This document shows, piece after piece, positions 49,550-57,742 of a stretch of 64,000 bases of DNA. The notes beneath the pieces were generated by a model. That model had not been told where the DNA came from, did not search any database, and saw nothing but the letters and a program-made list of their open reading frames with translations. The DNA is taken from positions 310,001 to 374,000 of the forward strand of contig NZ_JBOUVX010000003.1 in the NCBI RefSeq assembly GCF_050789285.1, given 5' to 3'. The DNA comes from CAVPWP01 sp050789285 (GTDB taxonomy: Bacteria > Pseudomonadota > Alphaproteobacteria > Rhodobacterales > Rhodobacteraceae). A program made the position numbers and the translations under genes. Within the stretch, counting starts at the first letter, position 1. Each line of letters opens with the position of its first letter.

Positions 49550-50794
49550 TCAATGTGCCACCCCCGCGGCCACGCTTTCGTCCACGAACCTGCCCGCACG
49601 AAAACGGTCTAGTCCGAATTCCGCGGCCAGCGGGCTTTCGCCCGTCGCCATCAGCTGGGCCATCGCCCACCCCGATCCCGGTATCGCCTTGAACCCGCCG
49701 GTTCCCCAGCCGCAGTTGATGAAGCAGCCCTGAAGCGGTGTCTTCGAGATGATGGGCGAGCGGTCGCCGGTCATGTCGACGATCCCGCCCCACTGGCGCA
49801 GCATCTTCAGCCGGCTGATCATCGGAAAGGTCTCGATCAGGGCGCGCACGGTTTCCTCGATATGGTGGAAGGACCCGCGCTGGGTGTAGTTGTTATAGCC
49901 GTCCGCGCCGCCGCCGATCACCATCTCGCCCTTGTCGGACTGGCTCATGTAGCCATGCACCGTGTTGGCCATGACGACCACGTCCATGCAGGGCTTGATC
50001 GGTTCGCTGACCAGCGCCTGAAGCGCGACCGACTCGATCGGCAGCCGGAACCCCGCCATCCGGGCGACCACGCCGGAATGGCCCGCCACCACGATGCCAA
50101 GCCTGCCGCAGCCGATCGTGCCCTTCGTCGTCTCGACCGCCGTGACGTGCCCGTTCTCGGAGCGCACGCCCGTGACTTCGCACTTCTGCAGGATGTGCAT
50201 CCCCATGGCCGAACAGGCCCGGGCATAGCCCCAGGCCACCGCATCGTGCCGCGCCGTGCCGCCGCGCGGTTGCCAGAGCGCGCCGAGAACCGGATAGCGG
50301 GGGCCGCGCGTCTCGATGATCGGGCACAGGTCCTTGACGCGCTCGGGGCCGATGAACTCGGTTTCGACGCCCTGGAGGGAATTGGCCTGCGCGGTGCGCC
50401 GGTAGCCGCGCACCTCGTGTTCGGTCTGGGCCAGCATCATCACGCCGCGCGGGCTGAACATGACGTTCATGTTCAGGTCCTGGCTCAGCGTCTCGTAAAG
50501 GCTGCGCGACTTCTCGTAGATCGCGGCCGACGGGTCCTGCAGGTAGTTCGAGCGGATGATCGTGGTGTTCCGCCCGGTGTTGCCACCACCAAGCCAGCCC
50601 TTTTCCAGAACCGCGACATTGGTGATGCCGTGGTTCTTGCCAAGGTAGTAGGCCGTGGCAAGGCCATGTCCGCCCGCGCCGACGATCACCACGTCGTAGC
50701 GGTCGCGCGGCACCGGGCTGCCCCAGGCGCGGTCCCAGCCGGTGTGGCCGCGAAGGGCCTCGCGCGCGACGGCGAAGACGGAATAGCGCTGCAT
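49550..50794 (-). CDS. soxB: Sarcosine oxidase beta subunit
   Basis: A 414-residue flavoprotein. VVIVGAGGHGLATAYYLGKNHG binds FAD, and EKGWLGGGNTGRNTTIIRSNYL is the family segment around the site. NCGWGTGGFKAIPGSGWAMAQL is near the C-terminus. It carries the sarcosine-oxidising active site and is the first gene of the sox group on the minus strand. The start MQRYSVFAV is chosen by the usual length; an ATG 11 codons upstream is the alternative. Confidence 0.95.
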   Translation of the reverse strand: MQRYSVFAVAREALRGHTGWDRAWGSPVPRDRYDVVIVGAGGHGLATAYYLGKNHGITNVAVLEKGWLGGGNTGRNTTIIRSNYLQDPSAAIYEKSRSLYETLSQDLNMNVMFSPRGVMMLAQTEHEVRGYRRTAQANSLQGVETEFIGPERVKDLCPIIETRGPRYPVLGALWQPRGGTARHDAVAWGYARACSAMGMHILQKCEVTGVRSENGHVTAVETTKGTIGCGRLGIVVAGHSGVVARMAGFRLPIESVALQALVSEPIKPCMDVVVMANTVHGYMSQSDKGEMVIGGGADGYNNYTQRGSFHHIEETVRALIETFPMISRLKMLRQWGGIVDMTGDRSPIISKTPLQGCFINCGWGTGGFKAIPGSGWAMAQLMATGESPLAAEFGLDRFRAGRFVDESVAAGVAH

Positions 50795-51009
50795 CGGATT
50801 CCCTTCCGGGGCTTGGGTCGGACTCACCGTCGACCTTATGGGAAAATCCGCGCGCCGACGCCACGGCTACCTGCGGCACATCGCGCCCAAATCGCGACAT
50901 GCGGCAATCCCCCGCGCCCCTCTCGCGCGGCTTTGATCGCCCAGGGGATCGGGCGGGGGTTTCTTCCATGCCGCCGCCGCTATAGATGAAGCCTGCGAAG
51001 GAGAGGCGG

Positions 51010-52281
51010 ATGGCGTTCTGGATCATTTCGGCGGCGATGGCGATCGGCGTGGGCGCGCTTCTGGCGCTGGCGATGATCCGGGCCCGGCGCGGCGCGGGGA
51101 TCGGCTCGGGCTCGTCGGACGTGCAGGTCTATCGTGACCAGCTGAAAGAGGTCGACCGCGACCTTGCGCGCGGCGTCCTGAGCCCCGAGGAAGCCGAACA
51201 GGTCCGCATCGAGATCTCGCGCCGCCTTCTGGACGCCGACCGCAAGGCCGCCGAAGGCGACACGGCGGCCGCAGGCCAGGGGGTGGCCGCCGCAGCGACG
51301 ATCACGACCCCGCTGGGCGCGCTGGCGCTTGGGGCGGTCGTGGTGGCCGCAGCACTTGCGCTTTACGGACGGCTCGGTGCGCCGGGATACCCGGACCTGC
51401 CGCTCGCGACCCGGATCGAGATGGCCGAAGCCGCCCGCGCCGCACGTCCCACACAGGAGACGGCCGAGGCCGAGATCGCCGCCCGCGTCCCGCCGGTGAC
51501 CAATGCCGACCCGCAGCACCTGCAACTGGTCGAGCAGCTGCGCGCGGCGCTGGCGACGCGCCCCGACGACCTGACCGGCTACACGCTTCTGACGCGCAAC
51601 GAGGCCGCCCTTGGCAACTTCGCCGCCGCGCGCAAGGCGCAGGCGCGCGTGATCGAGCTTCTGGGCGACCGCGCGACCGCGGCCGACTATGCCGATCTCG
51701 CCGACCTGATGATCCTTGCCGCCGGCGGCTTCGTCTCGCCCGAGGCCGAGGACGCGCTGCTTCAGACGCTGAACCGCGACCCCGGCAACGGCACCGCGCT
51801 TTACTATTCCGGGCTTCTCTACATCCAGACGGGGCGGCCCGACCGGGCCTTTGCCCTCTGGCGGCCGCTTCTGGAACGCAGCACGCCCGAAGACCCATGG
51901 TATCTTCCTGTCCGCGCCCAGATCGAGGAACTGGCCCTGCGCGCCGGCGTCACCTACACCCCGCCGGCGCCGACGCCCCCGCCGATGGCGGGTGGGGGCC
52001 TGCGCGGCCCCTCGGCCGCAGATGTCGAGGCCGCGCAGGAGATGACGGCCGAAGACCGCCAGGCGATGATCGAGAACATGGTGGCGGGCCTGTCGGACCG
52101 GCTGGCCAGCGAAGGCGGCACGGCCGAGGAATGGGCGCGCCTGATCACCGCCCTGGGCGTTCTGGGCCGGACCGACGAAGCCCGCGCCATCGCCGACGAG
52201 GCGCTGACCGCCTTCGCCTCGGAACCCGCCGCGCTACCGGTGATCGAGGAAGCGCGCCAGCGCGCCGGCATCGCCGAATGA
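51010..52281 (+). CDS. ccmI: Cytochrome c biogenesis protein CcmI
   Basis: A 423-residue CcmI. Two transmembrane helices lie at about residues 2-22 and 98-118. The loop between them carries the typical VYRDQLKEVDRDLARGVLSPEEAEQVRIEISRRLL. The periplasmic part has TPR-like helices that hold apocytochrome c for heme attachment. AAGGAGAGG lies four bases before the ATG. Its stop overlaps the ruvX start (ATGA). Confidence 0.9.
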   Translation: MAFWIISAAMAIGVGALLALAMIRARRGAGIGSGSSDVQVYRDQLKEVDRDLARGVLSPEEAEQVRIEISRRLLDADRKAAEGDTAAAGQGVAAAATITTPLGALALGAVVVAAALALYGRLGAPGYPDLPLATRIEMAEAARAARPTQETAEAEIAARVPPVTNADPQHLQLVEQLRAALATRPDDLTGYTLLTRNEAALGNFAAARKAQARVIELLGDRATAADYADLADLMILAAGGFVSPEAEDALLQTLNRDPGNGTALYYSGLLYIQTGRPDRAFALWRPLLERSTPEDPWYLPVRAQIEELALRAGVTYTPPAPTPPPMAGGGLRGPSAADVEAAQEMTAEDRQAMIENMVAGLSDRLASEGGTAEEWARLITALGVLGRTDEARAIADEALTAFASEPAALPVIEEARQRAGIAE

Positions 52282-52742
52282 TCTTCGACGACATCGCGAC
52301 CTTCGCCGCCGCCCTGCCCGCCTCGGGCGCCGTCGCGGGCCTCGATTTCGGGGAAAAGACGATCGGAGTGGCGATCTCGGACACGCGCCGCACGGTGGCC
52401 ACCCCGTCCGAGACGATCCGGCGAGCGAAATTCACGCAGGACGCGGCGGCGCTGGCCCGGATCCTGTCCGATCGCGCGGCGGTGGGGGTCATCCTTGGCC
52501 TGCCCCTGAACATGGACGGCTCGGAAGGGCCGCGCTGCCAGTCGACGCGGGCCTTCGCGCGCAACTTCGCGCGGCTGTCCGCGCTGCCGATCGCGTTCTG
52601 GGACGAACGCCTGTCGACGGTGGCGGCCGAGCGCGCGCTGCTTGAAGCCGACGCCTCGCGCCGCCGGCGCGGCGCGGTGATCGACCATGTCGCGGCGGGA
52701 TTCATCCTGCAGGGCGCGCTTGACCGCATGGGGCGGCTGTGA
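52278..52742 (+). CDS. ruvX: RuvX/YqgF RNase H-fold nuclease
   Basis: A 154-residue YqgF protein. AGLDFGEKTIGVAISD holds the first catalytic Asp, VGVILGLPLNMDGSEGPRCQSTR is the middle motif, and FWDERLSTVAAERAL and VIDHVAAGFILQGALD complete the fold. In bacteria it trims the 5' end of pre-16S rRNA or acts on Holliday junctions. Translation is coupled to ccmI by ATGA. Confidence 0.95.
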   Translation: MIFDDIATFAAALPASGAVAGLDFGEKTIGVAISDTRRTVATPSETIRRAKFTQDAAALARILSDRAAVGVILGLPLNMDGSEGPRCQSTRAFARNFARLSALPIAFWDERLSTVAAERALLEADASRRRRGAVIDHVAAGFILQGALDRMGRL

Positions 52743-52803
52743 CGCAGGTGGCGGTCGCGGCGGCGCGTGCTATGTGCCGGGGACGGCGGGAAGGAAGACG
52801 CAC

Positions 52804-53034
52804 GTGAACGACGACATCTGGCGGCGCGACGAGATCGAAAGCCCCTGCATCAAGGTTTGCCTGATCCATCCCGAAGCGCGGATCTGCGCGGGGTGCTACC
52901 GGACGATCGACGAGATCGGCGGCTGGACGCGGCTTTCCCCCGAGGACCGTCGCCGGATCATGGACGACCTGCCCGCGCGCGCCGCCCGGCTGAAGCAGCG
53001 CCGCGGAGGGCGCGCAGGGCGCCTCGCGCGCTGA
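52804..53034 (+). CDS. DUF1289 small Cys-rich protein
   Basis: A 76-residue protein of the YdhL/DUF1289 family, with the pattern SPCIKVCLIHPEARICAGCYRTIDEIGGW: four Cys in a zinc- or iron-sulfur-like arrangement, then a helix ending in a basic tail. It starts at GTG with an AAGGAAG box eight bases upstream. The role is unknown. Confidence 0.88.
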   Translation: MNDDIWRRDEIESPCIKVCLIHPEARICAGCYRTIDEIGGWTRLSPEDRRRIMDDLPARAARLKQRRGGRAGRLAR

Positions 53035-53061
53035 TCCGGCGCCCGCCCGGAAGGGGACGAC

Positions 53062-53718
53062 ATGCTTCTTTCCGTCGAGGATCTGCGAAAAAGCTTCCCG
53101 GGCGACGCGGGCCCGGTGGCCGTGCTCGACGGCGTGTCGATGACGCTTGGCTCCGGTCAGACGCTGGCGCTGACCGGCGAAAGCGGGTCGGGCAAGTCGA
53201 CCTTCCTGCATGTGGTTGCGGGGCTCGAGACGGCGGACGCCGGCCGCGTCCGCGTCGCCGGGCACGAGGTCACCACGATGAACGACGCCGCCCGGGCGGC
53301 GCTGAGGCGAGGCACCGTCGGGCTGATCTTTCAGCAGTTCAACCTCATCCCCTCGCTCGACGTGACCGCGAACATCGCCTTTCAGGCGCGTCTTTCGGGA
53401 CGCCATGACCCCGACTGGTGCGCCGCGCTGATCGACCGGCTGGGCCTTGGGCCGCAGGCGCGAAGCTTTCCCGAGCAGCTTTCGGGCGGGCAGCAGCAGC
53501 GCGTCGCGGTGGCGCGCACGCTGGCGGCCCGGCCCGCGCTGGTTCTGGCGGACGAGCCCACCGGCAACCTTGACGAGGCCACTGGCGACGCCGTGCTTGC
53601 GCTGATGCTGGGTCTGGTGGCCGAAACCGGGGCCGCGCTTCTGATGGTGACCCATTCGGCACGCCTTGCCGCGCGGCTTGACCGGCGTCTGCACCTCAGC
53701 CACGGGCGGCTGCGATGA
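53062..53718 (+). CDS. ABC transporter ATPase (LolD/YbbA type)
   Basis: A 218-residue ATPase. Walker A is GESGSGKST, the signature LSGGQQQRVAVARTL and Walker B LVLADEPTGNLDEATG, typical of the MacB/LolD/YbbA group. Its stop overlaps the permease start (ATGA). It drives the permease at 53715, most likely in lipid or lipoprotein handling across the inner membrane (inference). Confidence 0.93.
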   Translation: MLLSVEDLRKSFPGDAGPVAVLDGVSMTLGSGQTLALTGESGSGKSTFLHVVAGLETADAGRVRVAGHEVTTMNDAARAALRRGTVGLIFQQFNLIPSLDVTANIAFQARLSGRHDPDWCAALIDRLGLGPQARSFPEQLSGGQQQRVAVARTLAARPALVLADEPTGNLDEATGDAVLALMLGLVAETGAALLMVTHSARLAARLDRRLHLSHGRLR

Positions 53719-56117
53719 CGCGCGCTGCCTTTCAGGCGCTGCTGTCGCACTGGCGCCGGCGCCCGCTCCAGCTTGTGACGCTGGTGTTGGGGCTGGCGCT
53801 TGCGACGGCGCTGTGGTCCGGGGTGCAGGCGATCAACGCCGAGGCGCGGGCAAGCTACGACGAGGCGGCCGAGGCGCTGGGCGGCGGCGCGCTTGACACG
53901 CTTGTCGCGGCCGATGGCGGCACCATTCCGGTCGAGACCTTCGTGGCGCTTCGCCGCGCGGGTTGGGCCGTGGCGCCGGTGGTCGAAGGCTGGATCGCCG
54001 GCGACGGCGGCCGGGTACGGCTTCTGGGCCTCGACCCCCTGACCGCGCCCCCGGGCACCGCGGCGGCGGGCGCAGCGCTGGGCGACGACCCGCTTGCCTT
54101 CTTCGGATCGAACGGCGTCCTGCTGGCCGCGCCCGCCACCGCCGACCGCCTTGCGGCCAACGGCCTGCCCGTGACCGCGGTCGAGGGGCTGGCCCCCGGC
54201 ATGGCCTTCGCGGACATCCCCGTGGCACAGCGGCTTTTGGGCGTGGACGGGCTGACGCGGCTTGTTATCCTTGAAGAGCAGCCCCTCGTCCGACCCGCGC
54301 TCGACACCCTGGCCCCCGGGCTTGACCGGCGCGCGCCCGAGGCGCAGGCCGACCTCGCCCGGCTGACCGACAGCTTCCATCTGAACCTGACCGCCTTCGG
54401 CCTGCTCAGCTTCGCGGTGGGTCTTTTCATCGTCCACGGCGCGGTCGCGCTGGCCTTCGAACAGCGCCGCCCGGTGTTCCGCACCCTGCGCGCCCTGGGC
54501 CTGTCGGCCCGGCGCCTGACCGCGCTTGTCGCGCTTGAACTTCTTGCCTTCGCGCTGATCGCGGGCGCGATCGGGGTGGGGCTTGGCTATGTCATCGCCG
54601 CAGCGCTTTTGCCAGGCGTGGCGGCCACGCTGCGCGGCATCTACGGCGCCACGGTCGAGGGATCGCTGACGCTTCAGCCCGCGTGGTGGGCGGCGGGCTT
54701 CGCGATCGCGGTGGCGGGCACCGCCGTCGCCGCCGCCGGAAGCCTGTGGAAGCTTTCGCGCCTGCCGGTGCTCGCGCCGGCGCGGCCGCGCGCCTGGGCC
54801 ATGGCCTCGGGCGCGGCGCGGCGCGCGCAGCTTGGCGCGGCGGGCGGGCTTGCGCTTCTGGCGCTTGGCGCAGGACTGTCGGGCGGAGGGCTTGTCGCGG
54901 GCTTCGTCATGCTTGGCGCGCTTCTGGTCGCCGCGGCACTTGCCCTGCCCACGGTCCTTGACCTTGCGCTTGGGGCCTGCGCCCGCCTTGGCGGCACCGG
55001 CCCCAAGGCACAGTGGTTCTGGGCCGACACGCGCCAGCAGCTTCCCGGCCTGTCGCTGGCGCTGATGGCGCTTCTGCTGGCGCTGGCAGCCAACATCGGC
55101 GTCGGCACGATGGTTTCGAGCTTCCGGCTGACCTTCACCGGCTGGCTGGACCAGCGGCTGGCGTCCGAGCTCTACGTGGCAGCCGAAACGCCCGAACAGG
55201 CCGAGGCGATGCTGGCCTTCCTTGGGCCGATGACCGACGCGATCCTGCCGATCTGGAACGTCGAGGGCACTGTCGAAGGGGCCCCGGCCGAGATCTTCGG
55301 CGTGGCCGATCACGCCACCTACCGCGAGAACTGGCCGATGCTCGACGCGCTGCCCGGCGTCTGGGACCGCGTGGCCGCCGGCGGGGCGGTGCTGGTCAAC
55401 GAACAGCTCGCCCGGCGCGAAGGGCTGGCCCCCGGCGACGCGGTGTCGCTGCCGGATGGATGGACGCCGGTGGTGGGCGGCATCTACAGCGACTACGGCA
55501 ACCCCATGGCGCAGGTCCTGATCGCCTTGCCCGAGCTTGCCGCGCGCTTCCCCGGCGTCGAGAAGCTCGACTTCGGGCTGCGCGTTCCGCCCGGCAGGGT
55601 GGACGAGGTCCGGCAGGCGCTTCTCGGCTTCGGCATTCCCGACGAGAAAATGATCGACCAGGCCGCGCTCAAGGCCTTCTCGCTCGAGGTGTTCGAACGC
55701 ACCTTCGCGGTCAGCGCCGCGCTGAACGTGCTGACGCTGAGCATCGCGGGCTTCGCGATCCTGACCAGCCTTCTGACGCTCGCGGCCATGCGCCTGCCGC
55801 AACTGGCGCCGGTCTGGGCGCTGGGGCTGACGCGGGCAGAGCTTTCGCGGCTCGAAGTGCTGCGCGCGCTGCTGCTGGCGGTGCTGACCTTCGTTGCCGC
55901 AGTCCCGGTGGGTCTGCTGCTGGCCTGGGTTTTGCTGGCCGTCATCAACGTCGAGGCCTTCGGCTGGCGGCTGCCGATGTTCCTGTTTCCGCGCGACTGG
56001 GTCTGGCTTGGCCTTCTGTCGCTTCTGGCGGCCGGCCTTGCAAGCCTCTGGCCCGCGCTGCGCCTGTCGCGCATGGCGCCTGCGCGGCTGATCGCGGTCT
56101 TCGCCCATGAACGCTAA
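53715..56117 (+). CDS. FtsX-like ABC permease (YbbP type)
   Basis: An 800-residue permease with the YbbP topology: an N-terminal helix, a large periplasmic domain, then three helices, a second periplasmic domain (about residues 475-640) and three more helices. FGLLSFAVGLFIVHGAVALAFEQRRPVFRTLRALG and VLTLSIAGFAILTSLLTLAAMRL are FtsX segments. It overlaps the ATPase by four bases and the AttH-like gene by 11. Confidence 0.9.
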   Translation: MTRAAFQALLSHWRRRPLQLVTLVLGLALATALWSGVQAINAEARASYDEAAEALGGGALDTLVAADGGTIPVETFVALRRAGWAVAPVVEGWIAGDGGRVRLLGLDPLTAPPGTAAAGAALGDDPLAFFGSNGVLLAAPATADRLAANGLPVTAVEGLAPGMAFADIPVAQRLLGVDGLTRLVILEEQPLVRPALDTLAPGLDRRAPEAQADLARLTDSFHLNLTAFGLLSFAVGLFIVHGAVALAFEQRRPVFRTLRALGLSARRLTALVALELLAFALIAGAIGVGLGYVIAAALLPGVAATLRGIYGATVEGSLTLQPAWWAAGFAIAVAGTAVAAAGSLWKLSRLPVLAPARPRAWAMASGAARRAQLGAAGGLALLALGAGLSGGGLVAGFVMLGALLVAAALALPTVLDLALGACARLGGTGPKAQWFWADTRQQLPGLSLALMALLLALAANIGVGTMVSSFRLTFTGWLDQRLASELYVAAETPEQAEAMLAFLGPMTDAILPIWNVEGTVEGAPAEIFGVADHATYRENWPMLDALPGVWDRVAAGGAVLVNEQLARREGLAPGDAVSLPDGWTPVVGGIYSDYGNPMAQVLIALPELAARFPGVEKLDFGLRVPPGRVDEVRQALLGFGIPDEKMIDQAALKAFSLEVFERTFAVSAALNVLTLSIAGFAILTSLLTLAAMRLPQLAPVWALGLTRAELSRLEVLRALLLAVLTFVAAVPVGLLLAWVLLAVINVEAFGWRLPMFLFPRDWVWLGLLSLLAAGLASLWPALRLSRMAPARLIAVFAHER

Positions 56118-57147
56118 GGCCGTCGCCCTTGCCATGCTTCTTCCCGCCGCCGCGCTGGCGCAGGGCTTCGCGGGCCTTGGCACGGATGCCGAAGGCTTCT
56201 CGATCCCGCAGCGCGGCGTCCCCTTCGAGTTTCCCGCCGACCACGGCGCGCACCCCGACTACCGGATCGAGTGGTGGTACCTGACCGCGAACCTGACCGA
56301 CGCCGGGGGGCGCGACTACGGCATCCAGTGGACGCTCTTCCGCAACGCACTGGCCCCCGGCGAGGCCGAGGGCTGGGACAGCCCGCAGGTCTGGATGGCC
56401 CATGCCGCCATCACAACGCCAGACGGCCACCACGTCGCCGAACGCTTCGCCCGAGGCGGCGTCGGCAGCGCCGGCGTGACGGCCGAGCCCTTCGCCGCCG
56501 TGATCGACGACTGGTCCATGGCGGGCCCCTCGCTGTCCGACATCGTCGTCACCGCGCAAGGCACGGATTTCGCCTACGATCTTCGCCTCACGGCCGACCG
56601 CCCCTTCGTCCCGCAGGGCGACGGCGGCTATTCGGTCAAGTCGCAGGACGGGCAGGCCAGCCATTACTACTCGCAGCCGTTCTACAGCGTGGCGGGCACC
56701 CTGACGCTGCCGCAGGGCGAGGTGGCGGTGACGGGAACCGGCTGGCTGGACCGCGAATGGTCCTCGCAGCCCTTGTCGCCCGACCAGACCGGGTGGGACT
56801 GGTTCTCGCTGCATCTCGACAGCGGCGAAAAGCTGATGGGCTTCCGGCTGCGCAGCCGGGCGCGCGCGCCCTTCACCGCCGCGACCTGGATCGCGGCGGA
56901 CGGCACCCCCACCCCCCTTCCCGACGGCGCCTTCCGGGCCGAACCGCTCGAGGTGACGCGCGTCGCCGGCCGCGAGGTGCCCACCGCCTGGGCGCTGTCG
57001 CTGCCCGAGCGCGGTCTGGCGGTCGAAGTGCGGGCGATCCAGCCGCAGGCCTGGATGGACACGGCGGTCGAATACTGGGAGGGACCGGTGCGCATCACCG
57101 GAAGCCATGGCGGGCGCGGCTATCTGGAGATGACGGGTTATGAGTAA
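56107..57147 (+). CDS. AttH/CrtC-like secreted lipocalin-fold protein
   Basis: A 346-residue protein with a signal peptide (MNAKAVALAMLLPAAALAQ). The YRIEWWYLTANLTDAGGRDYG segment, SGEKLMGFRLR and the WLDREWSSQPL motif mark the COG5621 family of two-domain lipocalin-like proteins related to carotenoid hydratases. It is probably periplasmic. Such genes commonly accompany a MacB-like ABC pair, and here overlap the permease by 11 bases. Confidence 0.87.
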   Translation: MNAKAVALAMLLPAAALAQGFAGLGTDAEGFSIPQRGVPFEFPADHGAHPDYRIEWWYLTANLTDAGGRDYGIQWTLFRNALAPGEAEGWDSPQVWMAHAAITTPDGHHVAERFARGGVGSAGVTAEPFAAVIDDWSMAGPSLSDIVVTAQGTDFAYDLRLTADRPFVPQGDGGYSVKSQDGQASHYYSQPFYSVAGTLTLPQGEVAVTGTGWLDREWSSQPLSPDQTGWDWFSLHLDSGEKLMGFRLRSRARAPFTAATWIAADGTPTPLPDGAFRAEPLEVTRVAGREVPTAWALSLPERGLAVEVRAIQPQAWMDTAVEYWEGPVRITGSHGGRGYLEMTGYE

Positions 57148-57700
57148 GACATTCGAGACGCTCCCCGGAACGCTCGACGCGGTCTGGCAGCGGCTGGCGC
57201 GCGGCGTCGCCGACCGCCGGGCGCCGGCGCGTCACCCGGTGCTGGCCACGGCGGGCCAGAACGGCGGCGCGGCCGCGCGCGTCGTGGTGCTGCGCGCGGC
57301 CGACCGCGCCAACGCGCGGATCGAGGTGCACACCGACACCGCAAGCGGCAAGATCGCAGAAGTCACCGCGGATCCCGCCTGCGCGCTGGTGGTCTGGGAC
57401 CCGCGCGCGCAGGTCCAGATCCGCCTGACGGCCACCGCGTCGATCCTTTCGGGCGCAGACGCCGCCGGGCGCTGGGCGCGCATCCCCGAGGGGGCGCGCA
57501 CGAACTATGGCGGCGCGCCCGCGCCCGGCACGCCGCTGGCCGACCCCGCCGAGCACCGCCCCGGCGCGACTTTCGACCGCTTCGCCGTCCTCGACCTTCG
57601 GATCGACGCGATCGAGACGCTTCACCTTGGCCGCGACCGCCACCGCCGCGCGCGCTTCGAACGCGCGGACGGTTTTGCAGGGCGCTGGATCGCGCCGTGA
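57140..57700 (+). CDS. Pyridoxamine-phosphate-oxidase-like flavoprotein
   Basis: A 186-residue protein of the PNPOx-like split-barrel fold: RHPVLATAGQNGGAAARVVVLR, then IEVHTDTASGKIAEVTADPACALVVWDP. It probably binds FMN or F420. The length and missing C-terminal substrate motif argue against true PdxH. It overlaps the AttH-like gene by eight bases, so the four genes from 53062 form one translationally linked unit. Confidence 0.85.
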   Translation: MSKTFETLPGTLDAVWQRLARGVADRRAPARHPVLATAGQNGGAAARVVVLRAADRANARIEVHTDTASGKIAEVTADPACALVVWDPRAQVQIRLTATASILSGADAAGRWARIPEGARTNYGGAPAPGTPLADPAEHRPGATFDRFAVLDLRIDAIETLHLGRDRHRRARFERADGFAGRWIAP

Positions 57701-57742
57701 GCCCCCTCGCCTTGTCCCGTCAATCGCGCTAGGCACGGCGCC

